Assembly (NCBI GenBank): GCA_003543135.1
Contig: DPJG01000025.1
Location: 102,501 to 166,500, forward strand
Source of the DNA: Rheinheimera sp.
Lineage (GTDB): Bacteria; Pseudomonadota; Gammaproteobacteria; Enterobacterales; Alteromonadaceae
Direction of reading: 5' to 3'
DNA length: 64,000 bases
The position numbers and the translations under genes were made by a program. Positions within the stretch are counted from its first letter, which is position 1, and each line of letters starts with the position of its first letter. Below, in pieces: positions 1 to 11,271 of the stretch. The notes under the pieces are model-generated. The model searched no databases and was not told the DNA's origin. It was given only the letters and a program-made list of their open reading frames with translations.

Positions 1-78
1 TAACCAGCGGCCAAAACGCTGCGCTCTGTCGCTTTGATGTCGGGGAGCCGTTGCCGGCAGTTGTGGCCAGTACTGCAT
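1..78 (-). CDS. N-terminus of probable lysophospholipid acyltransferase (partial)
   Basis: The first 26 codons of a gene that runs off the left edge. It opens with ATG six bases after the stop of the DUF3014 gene, and an AAAAGG ribosome site sits near that stop, so the two are probably co-transcribed. The peptide begins MQYWPQLPATAP and contains an RAQRFGRWL stretch. That resembles the start of PlsC-type 1-acylglycerol-3-phosphate acyltransferases, where a basic RxxRFxRWL segment precedes the first hydrophobic helix. The catalytic HX4D box lies outside the window, so the product is an inference; that this is a gene start is better supported. Confidence 0.5.
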   Translation of the reverse strand, partial: MQYWPQLPATAPRHQSDRAQRFGRWL

Positions 79-84
79 CAGTGA

Positions 85-972
85 TTACCTTTTGGCAAGC
101 AGTGGCTGATAAGCCGCCAGCAACAGTTTTAAACGTTGCTGATTTTTCTGGCCCAGCCGGATCATTTGTTTAGCAGCAAGGCCCAGCTGTTCAAGCTCGG
201 CATCAGCAAAAGAATATTGCACTGAATCCAGCACTAACATCGGGCTGTCTGCCACTTCAGGAGAGGCCAGCAACACCTTAATGGCCTGCTGTACTCGGTC
301 GCGGAACTGTTGCTCCGGATAACCCAGCTCCTGATAAGCCGCCTGCATCAGCGGATACAGCTGGTTAAACAAAGCAACCACCTGCTCTTTAGGTGCACTT
401 TCAAGTAGGTCCAGATACAGGTTGTAACGGGCATAGTTGGCACTATCAAGCTGATACTGAGCACCATTTTTTACTACTTTAAAATCCTGTTTTAATCCTT
501 TAAAAATGCCTTGTTGTGGTACCAGCTGACCCTGGGCAATATTGTCAACTTGCACCACAAAACGGCGGATCATCTCTTCATTAACAAAAAGTGCCGCTAA
601 ACCCGGTTTCCAGTTCAGCTTTAATAATTCCTGTTGTACCAAAGCGTCTGATTCATCAAGCGCAGGCAGTTGTGGCAATGCTGCAACTTCCTGCTCTGCT
701 GGCAGCGTCTGCCCGTCTACTCCTGCATCAGCAGCCTGAGCGCTGATTTCATCCACAGGTTCTTCTGTGGTCGTTAATACATCTTCCGGCTCTTTAACCG
801 GCTCTGGTTGAGTGTCAGCGGCTGGCGCTGTCACCGCAGTGGCCGGTGTTGGCGCTGGTTCCGGCTCTGGTTTTAATAAATACCAGGCACTGGCGGCAAT
901 AATCGCCAACAACACCACAGGTGCCAGCCAGTTATTGTTTTTCGGCTGTTGTTCGGTTTTTTGTTCGCTCAT
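85..972 (-). CDS. DUF3014 domain membrane-anchored protein
   Basis: A 295-residue protein starting MSEQKTEQ. This ATG is preceded by a GGGGGA ribosome site; an in-frame ATG 21 bases upstream lacks one. A short polar N-terminus is followed by one hydrophobic helix (about residues 15-33), then a long Pro/Glu/Ala/Thr-rich linker to about residue 100, then a compact C-terminal domain rich in Leu and Gln. This layout matches the DUF3014 family of gammaproteobacteria, whose function is unknown. The topology suggests an inner-membrane anchor with a periplasmic domain. It is followed six bases later by the probable acyltransferase gene, which hints at an envelope lipid context but does not prove it. 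Confidence 0.75.
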   Translation of the reverse strand: MSEQKTEQQPKNNNWLAPVVLLAIIAASAWYLLKPEPEPAPTPATAVTAPAADTQPEPVKEPEDVLTTTEEPVDEISAQAADAGVDGQTLPAEQEVAALPQLPALDESDALVQQELLKLNWKPGLAALFVNEEMIRRFVVQVDNIAQGQLVPQQGIFKGLKQDFKVVKNGAQYQLDSANYARYNLYLDLLESAPKEQVVALFNQLYPLMQAAYQELGYPEQQFRDRVQQAIKVLLASPEVADSPMLVLDSVQYSFADAELEQLGLAAKQMIRLGQKNQQRLKLLLAAYQPLLAKR

Positions 973-1197
973 GTTATTTCCCCCATCGCACACTAAAAAG
1001 TTGCATTGTTATCTTGTGTTTACTCTACCTGATCCACCGGGTCCTTACCACGACTCTGATAGGCTAAGTGCTTGGTTGTGGTGAAAAAGACCACAAAAAA
1101 CCACAAAAATTCACAATCAAAAGTGCGGCGTTGCTTTGTCGGATAAAGTCAGTAATAGTTAGCAAATCCCCTTTTGTTGTCAGGTCTTTTTTGCTGT

Positions 1198-2340
1198 ATG
1201 ACAAACCACAAAACCAATAAAAAAGTTGCCTTGTTACTGACAGGTGGCGGCGCCAGAGCCGCCTATCAGGTTGGTGTACTCAAAGCCATAGCCCAGCAGT
1301 ATCCACGCAACAGCAAAGTACCTTTTCAGATCATCTGCGGCACTTCTGCTGGCGCCATTAACGGCACCGCTGTGGCCTGTTATGCCAGCTGTTTTCATTT
1401 AGGGGTGCGTAAACTGGAATGGGTGTGGAAAAACTTTCACACCAGCCATGTGTATTATTCCGATTATCTGCGTGCCACTTATCATTTGGTGCGGGGTTTT
1501 TTGAGTGCTTTTCAGGCCGATTACGCCAATCATAAGCCGGTGTCTTTGCTGGATAACAAACCGCTGAAAATTTTGCTCAATGAACTGCTGGATTTAAAAC
1601 GGCTGGACCGTAATATTATGGGCGGTTATCTCGACAGTGTGTCTGTGACCACCAGCTGTTACAACAGCGGCGATTCGATTACGTTTTTTCAGTCCAGAGA
1701 TGCGTCGGAATGGCAAAGGTCGCGCCGCTGCGGCCAGCGCACTTTATTGGGCATCCATCATCTGATGGCCTCGGCCGCTATTCCGCTGGTGATGCCGTCG
1801 GTGCGTATTAACCAGCATTATTACGGTGATGGCTCGGTCAATCAGTTGTCGCCACTCAGTGCCCCTATTCATCTGGGCGCCGATAAAATTCTGATCATTG
1901 GCCTGGAACAACCGCGTAAATACGATGCCACCCAGCAATTGCCCCATCATCCGAATTTATCCACCATTGCCGGTCATTTACTGGACAGTATTTTTTCTGA
2001 CACCCTGACCGCCGATCTGGAGCGGATGGAAAGGGTCAATAAAACCATCCGCACCCTGAACGAACATCAGATTCAAAGTGAACTAAAGCCGATCCAGAGC
2101 CTTTTAATTAACCCGTCCACCAATTTTAATCAGCTGGCCAGTGAACATTTTTTGGCTTTGCCAATGGCGGTGCGCACCCTATTACGCACTATCGGCATTA
2201 AACAACATTCAGATTCGAGTCTCGCCAGTTATCTGCTCTTTGAAAAGTCTTTTACCCGCCGCCTGATTGAACTGGGTTATGAAGATGGCATCCGGCAAAT
2301 GGACCAAATCATGGCGTTATTAACCCCGGAGCAGAGCTAA
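1198..2340 (+). CDS. Patatin-like phospholipase family protein
   Basis: A 380-residue serine hydrolase of the patatin fold. The N-terminus carries the oxyanion-hole glycine box (LLTGGGARAAYQVGV, about residues 12-26) and the nucleophile elbow GTSAG (about 56-60). The catalytic-dyad aspartate follows in DGS (about residue 211). No signal peptide is visible, so it is probably cytosolic or peripheral on the membrane, cutting acyl chains from glycerolipids. The start at 1198 gives MTNHKTNKKVALLL; the upstream in-frame ATG at 1174 would add an atypical hydrophobic and cysteine-rich stretch. Only a weak AGG lies about 13 bases upstream. The gene stands alone, divergent from DUF3014. Confidence 0.85.
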   Translation: MTNHKTNKKVALLLTGGGARAAYQVGVLKAIAQQYPRNSKVPFQIICGTSAGAINGTAVACYASCFHLGVRKLEWVWKNFHTSHVYYSDYLRATYHLVRGFLSAFQADYANHKPVSLLDNKPLKILLNELLDLKRLDRNIMGGYLDSVSVTTSCYNSGDSITFFQSRDASEWQRSRRCGQRTLLGIHHLMASAAIPLVMPSVRINQHYYGDGSVNQLSPLSAPIHLGADKILIIGLEQPRKYDATQQLPHHPNLSTIAGHLLDSIFSDTLTADLERMERVNKTIRTLNEHQIQSELKPIQSLLINPSTNFNQLASEHFLALPMAVRTLLRTIGIKQHSDSSLASYLLFEKSFTRRLIELGYEDGIRQMDQIMALLTPEQS

Positions 2341-2493
2341 ACCGGCCGCCCTGGGCATAAATTTGCCGTCAAAAAGTTGTCTGTTGACGGCAATACTGAA
2401 CAGCTAATAGCTAAGCTGCTGTATTTCATAAGCATTACAGAATGGCACAAAACCTGCTTTGCTCAGTTATCATTCGATCACAGGAGCAAGCTG

Positions 2494-3438
2494 ATGGATA
2501 TGTTCAGCTTCCACGATATGTCGTTGGACCATGTGCCCAGTTATGCCGGCATTGCCAGTAAGCCCAACTGGTCTGCGCTGACCAATACTGTTGGTCAGGG
2601 CCTGGTAGAGCAACTGCAAACCAGCCTGGATCTGGCACAACAATTACAAATTTTTTCCATGGCCGCCGGCAAAATTCTGCCGATCGCCACTTTGGAAATG
2701 CACACAGCTGTGGGGATCTTCCGCGCGGCCGGCTCTTATCCGGCCAGTCAGGAATATCGCAGTATGCTGGTGTTAAACGATCAATGCCTGGCCGAGCTGG
2801 TGTACCAAAGTGAAAGTAGCTTTACTCCGCTTTTGCAGCGGCGTTTGCTGGAACTGGAAACCCAGTGGTTATTTGCACTGCGTAATGCATTGGTGGTCAC
2901 CCGCCTGCAACAACTGGCGCTCAGGGATACCTTAACAGGCCTTGGCAATCGTCGGTTTTTTGACGATTCTTTTAGCAAAACAGTGTTGATGGCAGAGCGT
3001 AAACAACAAGGTTGTGCGCTGATTTTACTGGATTTGGATAACTTTAAGCCGGTCAATGATAATCACGGTCACCATGCCGGTGATGAAGTTCTACTGGCAG
3101 TAGCCGATGCGATGCGCAGCACTTTACGAGTGAGCGACAATTTATTCCGTTTTGGCGGTGATGAATTTGCCGTGTTATTAACAGCTGAAGATGCCCAGAG
3201 TGCAGAGCTGGTGGCACACAGGTTAGTCAAAGCCATTAGCCAGCATCATATCTGTGAAAAATTTATGGTGTCGGCCAGTGCCGGTTTAGCACAGCTCAAT
3301 CCGGGTGAAAGCAGTAAGCTTTTGTTTGCAAGGGCTGATCAGGCGTTATATCAGGCCAAACAAAGTGGCAAAAATGCCGTGCGTCAGGCGCCAGTACAAA
3401 CCGCAATTTCCGAAGTGGCGGAGCTGATTAAAGCTTAA
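2494..3438 (+). CDS. Diguanylate cyclase with N-terminal sensor-like region
   Basis: A 314-residue soluble protein that should make cyclic di-GMP from two GTP. Residues 1-145 form an alpha-helical region of no recognised family. The GGDEF domain starts near DTLTGLGNRRFF (about 147) and shows an intact GGDEF loop at about 224-228. An RVSD motif lies five residues before it, an RxxD inhibitory site that allows product feedback. The start at 2494 is chosen because AGGAG lies seven bases upstream; the longer reading frame to 2377 has no such site. The 3' end overlaps the convergent tilS gene by 11 bases. It is one of three GGDEF genes in the window. Confidence 0.85.
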   Translation: MDMFSFHDMSLDHVPSYAGIASKPNWSALTNTVGQGLVEQLQTSLDLAQQLQIFSMAAGKILPIATLEMHTAVGIFRAAGSYPASQEYRSMLVLNDQCLAELVYQSESSFTPLLQRRLLELETQWLFALRNALVVTRLQQLALRDTLTGLGNRRFFDDSFSKTVLMAERKQQGCALILLDLDNFKPVNDNHGHHAGDEVLLAVADAMRSTLRVSDNLFRFGGDEFAVLLTAEDAQSAELVAHRLVKAISQHHICEKFMVSASAGLAQLNPGESSKLLFARADQALYQAKQSGKNAVRQAPVQTAISEVAELIKA

Positions 3439-4792
3439 CCGCCGCAGCCTGCAGCAGCCAGCTTTTGGCTTCAGCCGCAGTACAACTACTGGCATAACCC
3501 AGCACCCCGACTATCTGCTGCCCGGCAATAACAAGAGGCACAGCGCCACGTTGCCAGGGCGGCACCTGCCACAGCTGCAGCCATTGTTTTAACGGTTTGT
3601 GCATGCTGGCACCTGCTGGCTTAAACTTGCGGCTAAAACCACCAAACTCCAGCCTGAGTGGCTCTGTGATGCCAACCGGCAACGGCCAGCAGGCGGAAGA
3701 TTGCTGCGCTGCACCGATATTTTCCTGCCAGCATAAAATACGGCCATCCTGAAGTTTTAGTTGCTGCCCGGGCTGCAGCCATACAGCAGCATTGTGCTTT
3801 TGCTGCAACTGCATCATGGCCAAATCGGCGGCGGTAAACAGATACAACTGCTGCTGATAACGACGCAGTTCAATATCACCAAGCCGGATCAAGGGCTTCG
3901 CATCGGCTTTGGCCGCAACCAGATTGTGTATCAGCTCAGCCAGTACGCTGCTTGACGGATTAACACCAAATTGTTGTAAAAAAGCACGCAACAGCAGTTG
4001 TTGCACCGGCAACGGATGTTGTTGTAATCCGGCTAAATCCAGCTGCTGCTTTTGTTGCAACCGGGCTAATAAAGGTTGCAGCAGATAATCATTGGCCTGC
4101 TGCACCTCACCCAGTAGCTGCATACTGCGGCTGCTGGTTTTAGCAATAGCGGGAAATCTGCTGGTCAGCGCCGGCAGTACATGTAACCGCAAAAAATTAC
4201 GGTCAAAGGCCGGGTTCTGGTTACTTTCATCCTGTATAAAAGGCACTGCTGCAGCTTCTGCCAGCGCTCTGAGTTCATCACGGCTAAAATCCAGTAAGGG
4301 CCGCAGCAACCAGCCCGCGGCAAAAGGTTGCTGTGTTGCTATGCCGGCAAGACCTGCCACACCGCTGCCGCGTTTTAGCGCCAGCAATAAAGTTTCCAGC
4401 TGATCATCGGCATGATGGGCGGTACAAAGCGCAGTATCTGAGGTGGACACATAAGACTGCAGCGCCTGATAGCGGGCACTGCGCGCTTTGGCTTCCAGAT
4501 TTTCACGTCCCTGAATGCTGACGTTTTCCACCAAAAAAGGCAGTTGCAACAAAGCACACTGAGCAGCACAAAAATCGGCCCAGGCGCTGGCATTGGGGCT
4601 TAACCCATGATGCACATACACTGCTTTAAGCTCTCGCCCGGCCTGCTGCATTTGCCATTGTTTCAGCAGATACAACAGCACCATTGAATCCAGCCCGCCG
4701 CTCAGCGCCAATACCACCTGATGACAACCAAGGGCACTGAGTTTTTGCGTAATGCTGTCTAACATGGGCTGGGCTGTGGCTGGTAATAACAT
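3428..4792 (-). CDS. tilS: tRNA(Ile)-lysidine synthase TilS
   Basis: 454 residues. TilS attaches lysine to C34 of tRNA-Ile(CAU), which changes the codon read from AUG to AUA, so it is usually essential. The N-terminal PP-loop ATPase motif LSGGLDSMVLL is visible at about residues 29-39, with a conserved TAHHADDQLETLL segment near 125. The C-terminal half holds the tRNA-binding TilS substrate and C-terminal domains. It lies downstream of accA in the minus-strand block but a strong hairpin separates them, so read-through or its own promoter must drive it. The ATG at 4792 is followed by a second possible ATG nine codons later. Confidence 0.95.
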   Translation of the reverse strand: MLLPATAQPMLDSITQKLSALGCHQVVLALSGGLDSMVLLYLLKQWQMQQAGRELKAVYVHHGLSPNASAWADFCAAQCALLQLPFLVENVSIQGRENLEAKARSARYQALQSYVSTSDTALCTAHHADDQLETLLLALKRGSGVAGLAGIATQQPFAAGWLLRPLLDFSRDELRALAEAAAVPFIQDESNQNPAFDRNFLRLHVLPALTSRFPAIAKTSSRSMQLLGEVQQANDYLLQPLLARLQQKQQLDLAGLQQHPLPVQQLLLRAFLQQFGVNPSSSVLAELIHNLVAAKADAKPLIRLGDIELRRYQQQLYLFTAADLAMMQLQQKHNAAVWLQPGQQLKLQDGRILCWQENIGAAQQSSACWPLPVGITEPLRLEFGGFSRKFKPAGASMHKPLKQWLQLWQVPPWQRGAVPLVIAGQQIVGVLGYASSCTAAEAKSWLLQAAAVKL

Positions 4793-4809
4793 GGATACCC
4801 GATAAATAA

Positions 4810-4831
4810 AAAAGCCGCTGAAAGCGGCTTT
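4810..4831 (-). terminator. Intrinsic terminator after accA
   Basis: A 9-bp perfect stem (arms 4811-4819 and 4823-4831, GCCGCT core) with a 3-base loop, followed on the minus strand by a T-rich run. It lies between the accA stop and the tilS start. Confidence 0.85.
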
Positions 4832-4849
4832 TATAACACAAAGTGTGAT

Positions 4850-5806
4850 TTAGCAATAACCAAAGGACATCAGACGTTTATAACGACGGTCCAGTAGCTC
4901 AGGCACCGACATTTTGTCCAGTTTGGCTAGATCGCGGATCAGCGCCTGTTTTAAGCTCGCCGCCATCTGCTCGTGAGCACGGTGGGCGCCGCCTAAGGGT
5001 TCGGCAATCACTTCATCAATTAAACCAAGCTCTTTAATCCGGGCTGCGGTAATGCCCATGGCATCAGCCGCCAGCGGCGCTTTTTCTGCGCTTTTCCATA
5101 AAATGGACGCACAACCTTCCGGTGAAATCACCGAATAGGTGCTGTATTGCAGCATGTTAACCTGATCGCCCACACCAATGGCCAAAGCACCACCTGAACC
5201 ACCTTCCCCAATCACAGTACAAATCACCGGCACTTTTAAACCGGCCATCACTTTTAAGTTACGGGCAATGGCTTCACTCTGACCACGCTCTTCAGCGCCA
5301 ATACCAGGATAAGCCCCAGGTGTGTCGATAAAAGTAATAATTGGCATATTAAAACGCTCAGCCATTTCGAACATTCTGAGCGCTTTACGGTAACCTTCAG
5401 GGCGTGGCATGCCAAAGTTACGTTTGATTTTTTCGTGAGTGTCGCGGCCTTTCTGATGACCAATCACCATCACAGTACGTTCACCCAAACGGGCAGTACC
5501 ACAGACAATGGCAGCGTCATTGGCAAAAGCACGGTCGCCGGCCAGTTCGTCAAAATCAGTAAAAATATGTTTGATGTAATCCAGTGTGTAAGGACGCATT
5601 GGATGACGGGCTAACTGGGCCACCTGCCAGGCGCCCAGTTCAGCAAAAATCTTTTTGGTCAGTGTCAGGCTTTTTTCTTTAAGCTTGTTCACTTCTTCTT
5701 CCAAGCCGAGATCAAAATCTCCGTTACGGCTGACTTTGCGCAGTTCTTCTATTTTTGCTTCAAGTTCCGCAATCGGTTGCTCAAACTCTAAATAATTCAG
5801 CATCAT
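4850..5806 (-). CDS. accA: Acetyl-CoA carboxylase carboxyltransferase subunit alpha
   Basis: 318 residues, close to the E. coli subunit (319). Together with AccD it moves the carboxyl group from biotin-BCCP to acetyl-CoA, giving malonyl-CoA, the first committed step of fatty acid synthesis. The N-terminal helix begins [19 protein letters not shown]. The crotonase-fold core contains [18 protein letters not shown] and the [15 protein letters not shown] oxyanion region. Two adjacent ATG codons at 5806 and 5803 are possible starts. It follows dnaE by 17 bases in the same direction, the order seen in E. coli, and ends at a strong terminator. Confidence 0.97.
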   Translation of the reverse strand: MMLNYLEFEQPIAELEAKIEELRKVSRNGDFDLGLEEEVNKLKEKSLTLTKKIFAELGAWQVAQLARHPMRPYTLDYIKHIFTDFDELAGDRAFANDAAIVCGTARLGERTVMVIGHQKGRDTHEKIKRNFGMPRPEGYRKALRMFEMAERFNMPIITFIDTPGAYPGIGAEERGQSEAIARNLKVMAGLKVPVICTVIGEGGSGGALAIGVGDQVNMLQYSTYSVISPEGCASILWKSAEKAPLAADAMGITAARIKELGLIDEVIAEPLGGAHRAHEQMAASLKQALIRDLAKLDKMSVPELLDRRYKRLMSFGYC

Positions 5807-5823
5807 CGACTGTCACTACCTAC

Positions 5824-8800
5824 CTAATTAAATTCAAGTTGTATTGTTGCTAATTGTTTTAACTGATGCAACAAAGCGTCTGTGGGTGTCACCCACCATT
5901 CTGTGCCCAGTGCCATGGTTATTGCGCCTTCAGGCCGCTGATAACGCAATTGCACCGGTACTGTGCCGGCTTTAAATTCTGCCAGCACCTGCTGTAATCT
6001 GGTTAAATAATCCGGTCCTGTCTGCGCCGAATCTACGGTGATAAACAACGACTTCAGACATTTTTCCCTTGCCTCTGTGATCTCAACCACCTCGCGGCCG
6101 GTCATTGTAAGGCCACCGCTGAAATCATCAAAGCTGACCTGTCCGGAAATCACCAAAACCTTGTCTTTTTGCAGCAGATGCTCGAAGTTCTCGAACTGTT
6201 CGGGGAAAAAACGAACATCTAACCGCGCTGATTTATCGTCCAGCTGCACCAAAGCCCAGCGCCGGCCTTTTTTGTTGATCAGCACCCGTACCGACACCAC
6301 TAAACCACAGGCTTTGACGGTTTGGTCACGCCGGCCCGGTTGCATTTCCACTAAACGGCAACTGGCATAATGCGGTAGTTCTGCCAGATAACGGTTTATA
6401 GGGTGACCTGTTAAATATAAACCGAGCGTTTCACGCTCCCCTTCCAGCCAGACTTCATCCGGCCAAATCGGCACCTGTTTAAAGGCTTTGGCGGCCATTT
6501 GTGGTTCAGGCGCCAATAAACCAAATAAATCACTTTGGCCCACAGCTTCGGCTTTGGCATGTTGCTCCGCCGCTTTCATCGCTTCTTCCAGGCTGGCCAT
6601 AGTGGCAGCTCTGTGCGGCCCGAGTTTATCCATAGCACCGGATAAAATCAGTTTTTCAATCACACGGCGATTGAGTTTTTTCAGGTCAACCTTGGCGCAA
6701 AAATCGAATAAATCAACAAAAGGGCCTTTTTGCGTGCGGGCTTCAATAATGGCTTCAATCGGGCCTTCGCCCACGCCTTTTATCGCGCCAATACCATAGA
6801 CAATATGGCCTTGTTCATTAACAGTGAACTTATATAAACCCTCGTTGACATCAGGCGGAATCAGCTTGAGTTTCATATGCTCACACTCATCCACCAGAGT
6901 GACGATTTTATCTGTGTTGTCCATATCGGCCGACATCACCGCCGCCATAAACTCGGCCGGATAATGGGCTTTCATCCATAAGGTTTGATAAGACACCAGC
7001 GCATAAGCGGCGGAGTGTGATTTGTTAAAACCGTAACCCGCGAACTTCTCGACCAAATCGAAGATTTTCATCGCAAGTTCTGGGTCCACCCCATTGGCTG
7101 CAGCACCGTTCTGGAAGGTGTCCCGCTGTTTGGCCATCTCTTCGGGTTTTTTCTTACCCATAGCACGGCGTAATAAGTCGGCGCCGCCCAGTGAATAACC
7201 GGACAGCACCTGCGCTATCTGCATCACCTGCTCCTGATACAGAATAATGCCGTAGGTAGGTTCCAGAATGGGCTTGAGCGATTCGTGCTGCCAGGTGGCA
7301 TCCGGATAAGAAATGGCTTCGCGGCCACGTTTACGGTCGATAAAGTTATCCACCATGCCCGATTGCAGCGGGCCAGGCCGGAACAGCGCCACCAAAGCTA
7401 TCATGTCTTCAAAACAGTCCGGTTGCAGACGGCGGATCAGGTCTTTCATACCCCGGGATTCCAGCTGGAACACCGCAGTGGTTTCCGCTTTCATCAGCAT
7501 GTCGTAACTTTTTTTATCAACCAGCGGAATTTGTGTGATATCTACCAGCGGCTTGCCTTCTTTACGGTGACGCTCGTTCACCATATTGACTGCCCACTGC
7601 AAAATAGTCAGGGTCCGAAGGCCTAAAAAGTCGAATTTGACGAGACCGGCATATTCAACGTCGTTTTTATCAAACTGGGTAACAGGGTTATTGCCTTCGC
7701 TGTCACAATACACAGGCGCAAAGTCGGTAATTTTGGTCGGCGCTATCACCACACCACCGGCGTGTTTACCGGCGTTACGGGTCACGCCTTCAAGGCGGCG
7801 TGCCATATCTATCAGATCTTTAACTTCTGAGTCGGCGGCATACAGCTCCGGCAAGCGTGGCTCTTCAATAAAAGCCTGTTCGAGCGTCATCCCAGGAGTG
7901 GGTGGGATCAGTTTAGAAATGCGGTCGACAAAACCATAAGGATGCCCCAGCACCCGGCCCACGTCGCGAATGACCGCTTTGGCCGCCATGGTACCAAAGG
8001 TAATAATTTGTGACACAGCCTCACGGCCGTACATGTCAGAGACGTGTTCTATCACCTCGTCGCGTCTGTCCATACAGAAGTCGACGTCAAAGTCGGGCAT
8101 CGACACCCGCTCCGGGTTCAAAAAGCGCTCAAAGAGTAAGTCGAATTCAAGCGGATCTAAGTCAGTGATTTTCAGCGCATAAGCCACCAGAGAACCGGCG
8201 CCTGAGCCCCGGCCCGGGCCCACCGGAATATCGTTATCCTTGGACCACTGGATAAACTCCATCACCACCAGGAAGTAACCGGGGAATCCCATCTGGTTAA
8301 TCACGTCGAGCTCAATTTGCAAACGTTCGTCGTATTCACCCCGCTTTTGTGCCCGCACTTTCTCATCCGGAAACAGAATTTTTAACCGCTCTTCCAAACC
8401 TTCACGCGACTTTAACACCAGAAAATCGGCATCTGTCATGCCCCCTGTCGGGAAAGCCGGCAGGAAATATTCGCCTAAACGGATAGTGACATTACAACGT
8501 TTGGCAATTTCAACTGAGTTGGCAAGGGCTTCAGGGATGTCGGCAAAGAGCGCCTGCATTTCTTCCGCAGAACGTAAGTACTGCTGCTCACTGTAATTTT
8601 TCGGCCTGCGTTTATCTTCCAGCGTGTAACCGTCGTGAATGGCCACCCTAATTTCATGGGCAGAAAAATCATCCGGTGTTAAAAACACCACTTCATTGGT
8701 GGCCACCACCGGCAGGCCGGTGTCTTCTGCCAGCGTCACCGCCTGCTGAATATAAATCTCTTCATCAACCCGGCCGGTGCGAATAAGCTCCAGAAAAAAC

Positions 8801-9291
8801 CGCTCTGGAAAATGCTGCTGATAAAAAGCCACCAGTTGCTCAGTGCTGCTTTTATTGCCTTTGATCAAGGCTTTGCCAAGGGGGCCATCTTTGCCACCCG
8901 ACAGCACAATTAAGCCAGGGCTGTGCTCTATCAGCCAGTCGTGGTCAATTTGCGGTTTGTCGGCAATATGGCCACGTAAATAAGCTTTGGACAACAACAT
9001 GGTCAGGTTCTGATAACCTTCGTTATCGCTTGCCAGCACCAGCAAACGACAGGCTTCACCCGGGAATAGCGGATGCTGCACATAAAGATCTGCACCCACT
9101 ATAGGTTTAATGCCGGCATCGTGAGCCGTGCTGTAAAACCGCACCAAACCACACATATTCATCTGATCAGTCAAAGCCAAGGCAGGCATCAACTGCTTTT
9201 TGGCAGCGCCCACTATAGGTTTGATTTTACTTAAGCCGTCCACCATCGAAAAATCGCTGTGTACGCGCAGATGAATAAATCCGGGTTCCAT
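5824..9291 (-). CDS. dnaE: DNA polymerase III subunit alpha
   Basis: 1155 residues, the usual length for DnaE1. It is the replicative polymerase subunit. The order is an N-terminal PHP domain ([15 protein letters not shown]), a C-family polymerase palm with [15 protein letters not shown] near residue 400 carrying two catalytic aspartates, a helix-hairpin-helix region, an OB fold and the C-terminal tau-binding part. The start at 9291 (MEPGFIHL) has AAAGG about 8-12 bases upstream and aligns with the family; an in-frame extension to 9354 overlaps nothing needed and is unlikely. It sits between rnhB and accA in the conserved block. Confidence 0.98.
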   Translation of the reverse strand: MEPGFIHLRVHSDFSMVDGLSKIKPIVGAAKKQLMPALALTDQMNMCGLVRFYSTAHDAGIKPIVGADLYVQHPLFPGEACRLLVLASDNEGYQNLTMLLSKAYLRGHIADKPQIDHDWLIEHSPGLIVLSGGKDGPLGKALIKGNKSSTEQLVAFYQQHFPERFFLELIRTGRVDEEIYIQQAVTLAEDTGLPVVATNEVVFLTPDDFSAHEIRVAIHDGYTLEDKRRPKNYSEQQYLRSAEEMQALFADIPEALANSVEIAKRCNVTIRLGEYFLPAFPTGGMTDADFLVLKSREGLEERLKILFPDEKVRAQKRGEYDERLQIELDVINQMGFPGYFLVVMEFIQWSKDNDIPVGPGRGSGAGSLVAYALKITDLDPLEFDLLFERFLNPERVSMPDFDVDFCMDRRDEVIEHVSDMYGREAVSQIITFGTMAAKAVIRDVGRVLGHPYGFVDRISKLIPPTPGMTLEQAFIEEPRLPELYAADSEVKDLIDMARRLEGVTRNAGKHAGGVVIAPTKITDFAPVYCDSEGNNPVTQFDKNDVEYAGLVKFDFLGLRTLTILQWAVNMVNERHRKEGKPLVDITQIPLVDKKSYDMLMKAETTAVFQLESRGMKDLIRRLQPDCFEDMIALVALFRPGPLQSGMVDNFIDRKRGREAISYPDATWQHESLKPILEPTYGIILYQEQVMQIAQVLSGYSLGGADLLRRAMGKKKPEEMAKQRDTFQNGAAANGVDPELAMKIFDLVEKFAGYGFNKSHSAAYALVSYQTLWMKAHYPAEFMAAVMSADMDNTDKIVTLVDECEHMKLKLIPPDVNEGLYKFTVNEQGHIVYGIGAIKGVGEGPIEAIIEARTQKGPFVDLFDFCAKVDLKKLNRRVIEKLILSGAMDKLGPHRAATMASLEEAMKAAEQHAKAEAVGQSDLFGLLAPEPQMAAKAFKQVPIWPDEVWLEGERETLGLYLTGHPINRYLAELPHYASCRLVEMQPGRRDQTVKACGLVVSVRVLINKKGRRWALVQLDDKSARLDVRFFPEQFENFEHLLQKDKVLVISGQVSFDDFSGGLTMTGREVVEITEAREKCLKSLFITVDSAQTGPDYLTRLQQVLAEFKAGTVPVQLRYQRPEGAITMALGTEWWVTPTDALLHQLKQLATIQLEFN

Positions 9292-9381
9292 CACATTACC
9301 TTTTCCAAACTGCTTTGAAGCACTGACCAGCGCTGTGTACTCAATTGCATCCAAACCTCAGCTGTTGCACACCAGACGCTG

Positions 9382-10011
9382 TTACAAGTCTGTTTCATGC
9401 TGACGTTCAATGGCGTCGCGCACCGGTTTATAACTGCGCCGATGTTCCGCCAGAATACCGTGTTTGGCAATAGCGGCCAGATGTTCGGCCGTTGGATAAC
9501 CTTTATGGCCGGCAAAATTATATTCAGGATAGAGCTGGTGTAACTGCGTCATTTCAGCATCACGCGCCACTTTGGCCAGAATAGAAGCAGCGCTGATTTC
9601 CGGCACCAGACTGTCGCCTTTTACCACAGCACTGCCTTTGTGTTTTAAGCCATCCGGCACTCTGTTGCCGTCAATCAGCACCCATTCTGGCTGAATGTGC
9701 AGACCATCCACCGCCCTTTGCATCGCCAGCATAGTGGCATGCAAAATATTGATGTCGTCAATTTCTTCCACTTCTGCCCGGCCCAGGCTCCAGCTTAATG
9801 CTTTTTCGCGAATTTCAGCTGCTAATAACAACCGCTTTTTTTCACTGAGCTTTTTTGAATCTGTTAAACCGGCAATGGGTTTATTTGGGTCCAGGATCAC
9901 TGCAGCTGTCACCACAGCCCCCACCAGCGGGCCACGCCCGACTTCATCCACACCAGCCAATAAACTGACAGCAGGTCTTTGATAATCCGGATTTAAATTT
10001 GTATCAGACAT
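9382..10011 (-). CDS. rnhB: Ribonuclease HII
   Basis: 209 residues. RNase HII cuts RNA in RNA-DNA hybrids and single ribonucleotides in DNA. The active-site motif [16 protein letters not shown] near the N-terminus supplies the Asp-Glu pair, and [12 protein letters not shown] follows. The start MSDTNLNPD at 10011 overlaps the lpxB stop by eight bases, so translation is probably coupled; the longer frame upstream runs wholly inside lpxB and is discarded. The lpxB-rnhB-dnaE order is the common gammaproteobacterial one. Confidence 0.96.
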   Translation of the reverse strand: MSDTNLNPDYQRPAVSLLAGVDEVGRGPLVGAVVTAAVILDPNKPIAGLTDSKKLSEKKRLLLAAEIREKALSWSLGRAEVEEIDDINILHATMLAMQRAVDGLHIQPEWVLIDGNRVPDGLKHKGSAVVKGDSLVPEISAASILAKVARDAEMTQLHQLYPEYNFAGHKGYPTAEHLAAIAKHGILAEHRRSYKPVRDAIERQHETDL

Positions 10012-11149
10012 GAATAAGCTCCACCACAGCAGCAGCCGCTTTGGCGCTGGCGTCACAACAAATTTGCTGATGAATAGCGCTAAATTCAGCGCGGGTGTTG
10101 TCACCTTGTTGGCTCAGCAGCGGAGTCATGGCATCGAGTAAATGTTGTTCTGTCACTTCATGCTGCAAAAATTCCGGCACCAGTGCTTTTTTTGCCAGCA
10201 AATTGGGCAGGCTGAAATAATCGACTTTCACCAGACGTTTGGCAATTTGATAAGTCAGCCAGTTGGTTTTATAAGCCACCACCATCGGTGTTTTGGCCAG
10301 CATCGCTTCTAAAGTGGCAGTGCCGGAGGCAATAAACACCGCATCTGCGGCTGTTAAGGTTTGTCTTGCCTGCCCCACCAGCAGTGTCAGCTTGAGACTG
10401 GGCGCTGTTTCTGCCCAAATGGCATTAAAAATATCGGCTTTGGCCTGGGTCACCATATTACACACCAGCTGCAGCTCTGGGTTTTGCTGTTGCAGCTTGG
10501 CGGCAGCACGTAAAAAATCCGGCGCCAGCAATTTAATTTCATTACTTCTGCTACCCGGCATAATGGCCAGCAAAGGCTTATCGGCAGCAAAACCAAGCGC
10601 AACTTTTTCAGCGGTTTTATCCGGAGATAAAGGCATCTGGTCAGCCAATGTATGGCCAACAAAGGTACAAGGTACCTGATGCTGGTCGTAAAAGGCTTTT
10701 TCAAAAGGCAACAACGCCAGCACCATGTTGGTGGCTGCAGCAATTTTAAAAATACGTTTTTGCCGCCAGGCCCAAACCGAAGGGCTGACATAATGTACGG
10801 TTTTAATACCAGCCTGTTTTAATTTCAGCTCCACCGGCAAGTTAAAATCCGGTGCATCAATGCCAATAAACACATCCGGTTTGTGCAGATTAAAATGCGC
10901 CAGAATGTCACGGCGCACCTGTAATAACCGTGGCAGCCTGCCCAGCACTTCCACTATGCCCATCACCGCCAGCTCTTCCATATCAAACACCGCCTGAAAA
11001 CCTTCAGCGCGCATACGTTCACCGCCAATACCGTAAAATTCAGCGTTCGGTAGCCTGAGTTTTAATGCCCGGATAAGATCGGCGCCCAGAATGTCGCCGG
11101 AGTGTTCTCCTGCGATCAGCGCAATACGAACTGGCTTTGTAGTTTGCAT
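10004..11149 (-). CDS. lpxB: Lipid-A-disaccharide synthase
   Basis: 381 residues, GT19 family. It joins UDP-2,3-diacylglucosamine and lipid X into the lipid A disaccharide on the inner face of the inner membrane. It begins [20 protein letters not shown], the family signature, and has [13 protein letters not shown] and the nucleotide-binding PGSRSNEI and [10 protein letters not shown] segments. ATG at 11149; a TTG one codon upstream is in frame but not needed. Unlike the tight spacing elsewhere in the block, 182 bases and a strong hairpin separate it from lpxA, so it may need its own promoter. Confidence 0.97.
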   Translation of the reverse strand: MQTTKPVRIALIAGEHSGDILGADLIRALKLRLPNAEFYGIGGERMRAEGFQAVFDMEELAVMGIVEVLGRLPRLLQVRRDILAHFNLHKPDVFIGIDAPDFNLPVELKLKQAGIKTVHYVSPSVWAWRQKRIFKIAAATNMVLALLPFEKAFYDQHQVPCTFVGHTLADQMPLSPDKTAEKVALGFAADKPLLAIMPGSRSNEIKLLAPDFLRAAAKLQQQNPELQLVCNMVTQAKADIFNAIWAETAPSLKLTLLVGQARQTLTAADAVFIASGTATLEAMLAKTPMVVAYKTNWLTYQIAKRLVKVDYFSLPNLLAKKALVPEFLQHEVTEQHLLDAMTPLLSQQGDNTRAEFSAIHQQICCDASAKAAAAVVELIHV

Positions 11150-11271
11150 CAAAATAACACCAGAAATAACGACGGCTTAAGCGCGGACGTTTAAAAAAAT
11201 GAACGGGATCTTACCCTGCTTTTGCAAGCCAGAGCAAAACATTCAATGCTTTTAGCGAAGTAATACAGCAC

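Noticed and set aside
3-173. Open plus-strand frame at the left edge
   Set aside because: It runs antisense to the end of the DUF3014 gene and the acyltransferase start, has no visible start and reads unlike any family.
1090-1118. Repeated CCACAAAAA words before the patatin gene, with a 7-bp inverted repeat
   Set aside because: The copies are short and AT-rich; no promoter spacing or terminator pattern fits, so they may be chance.
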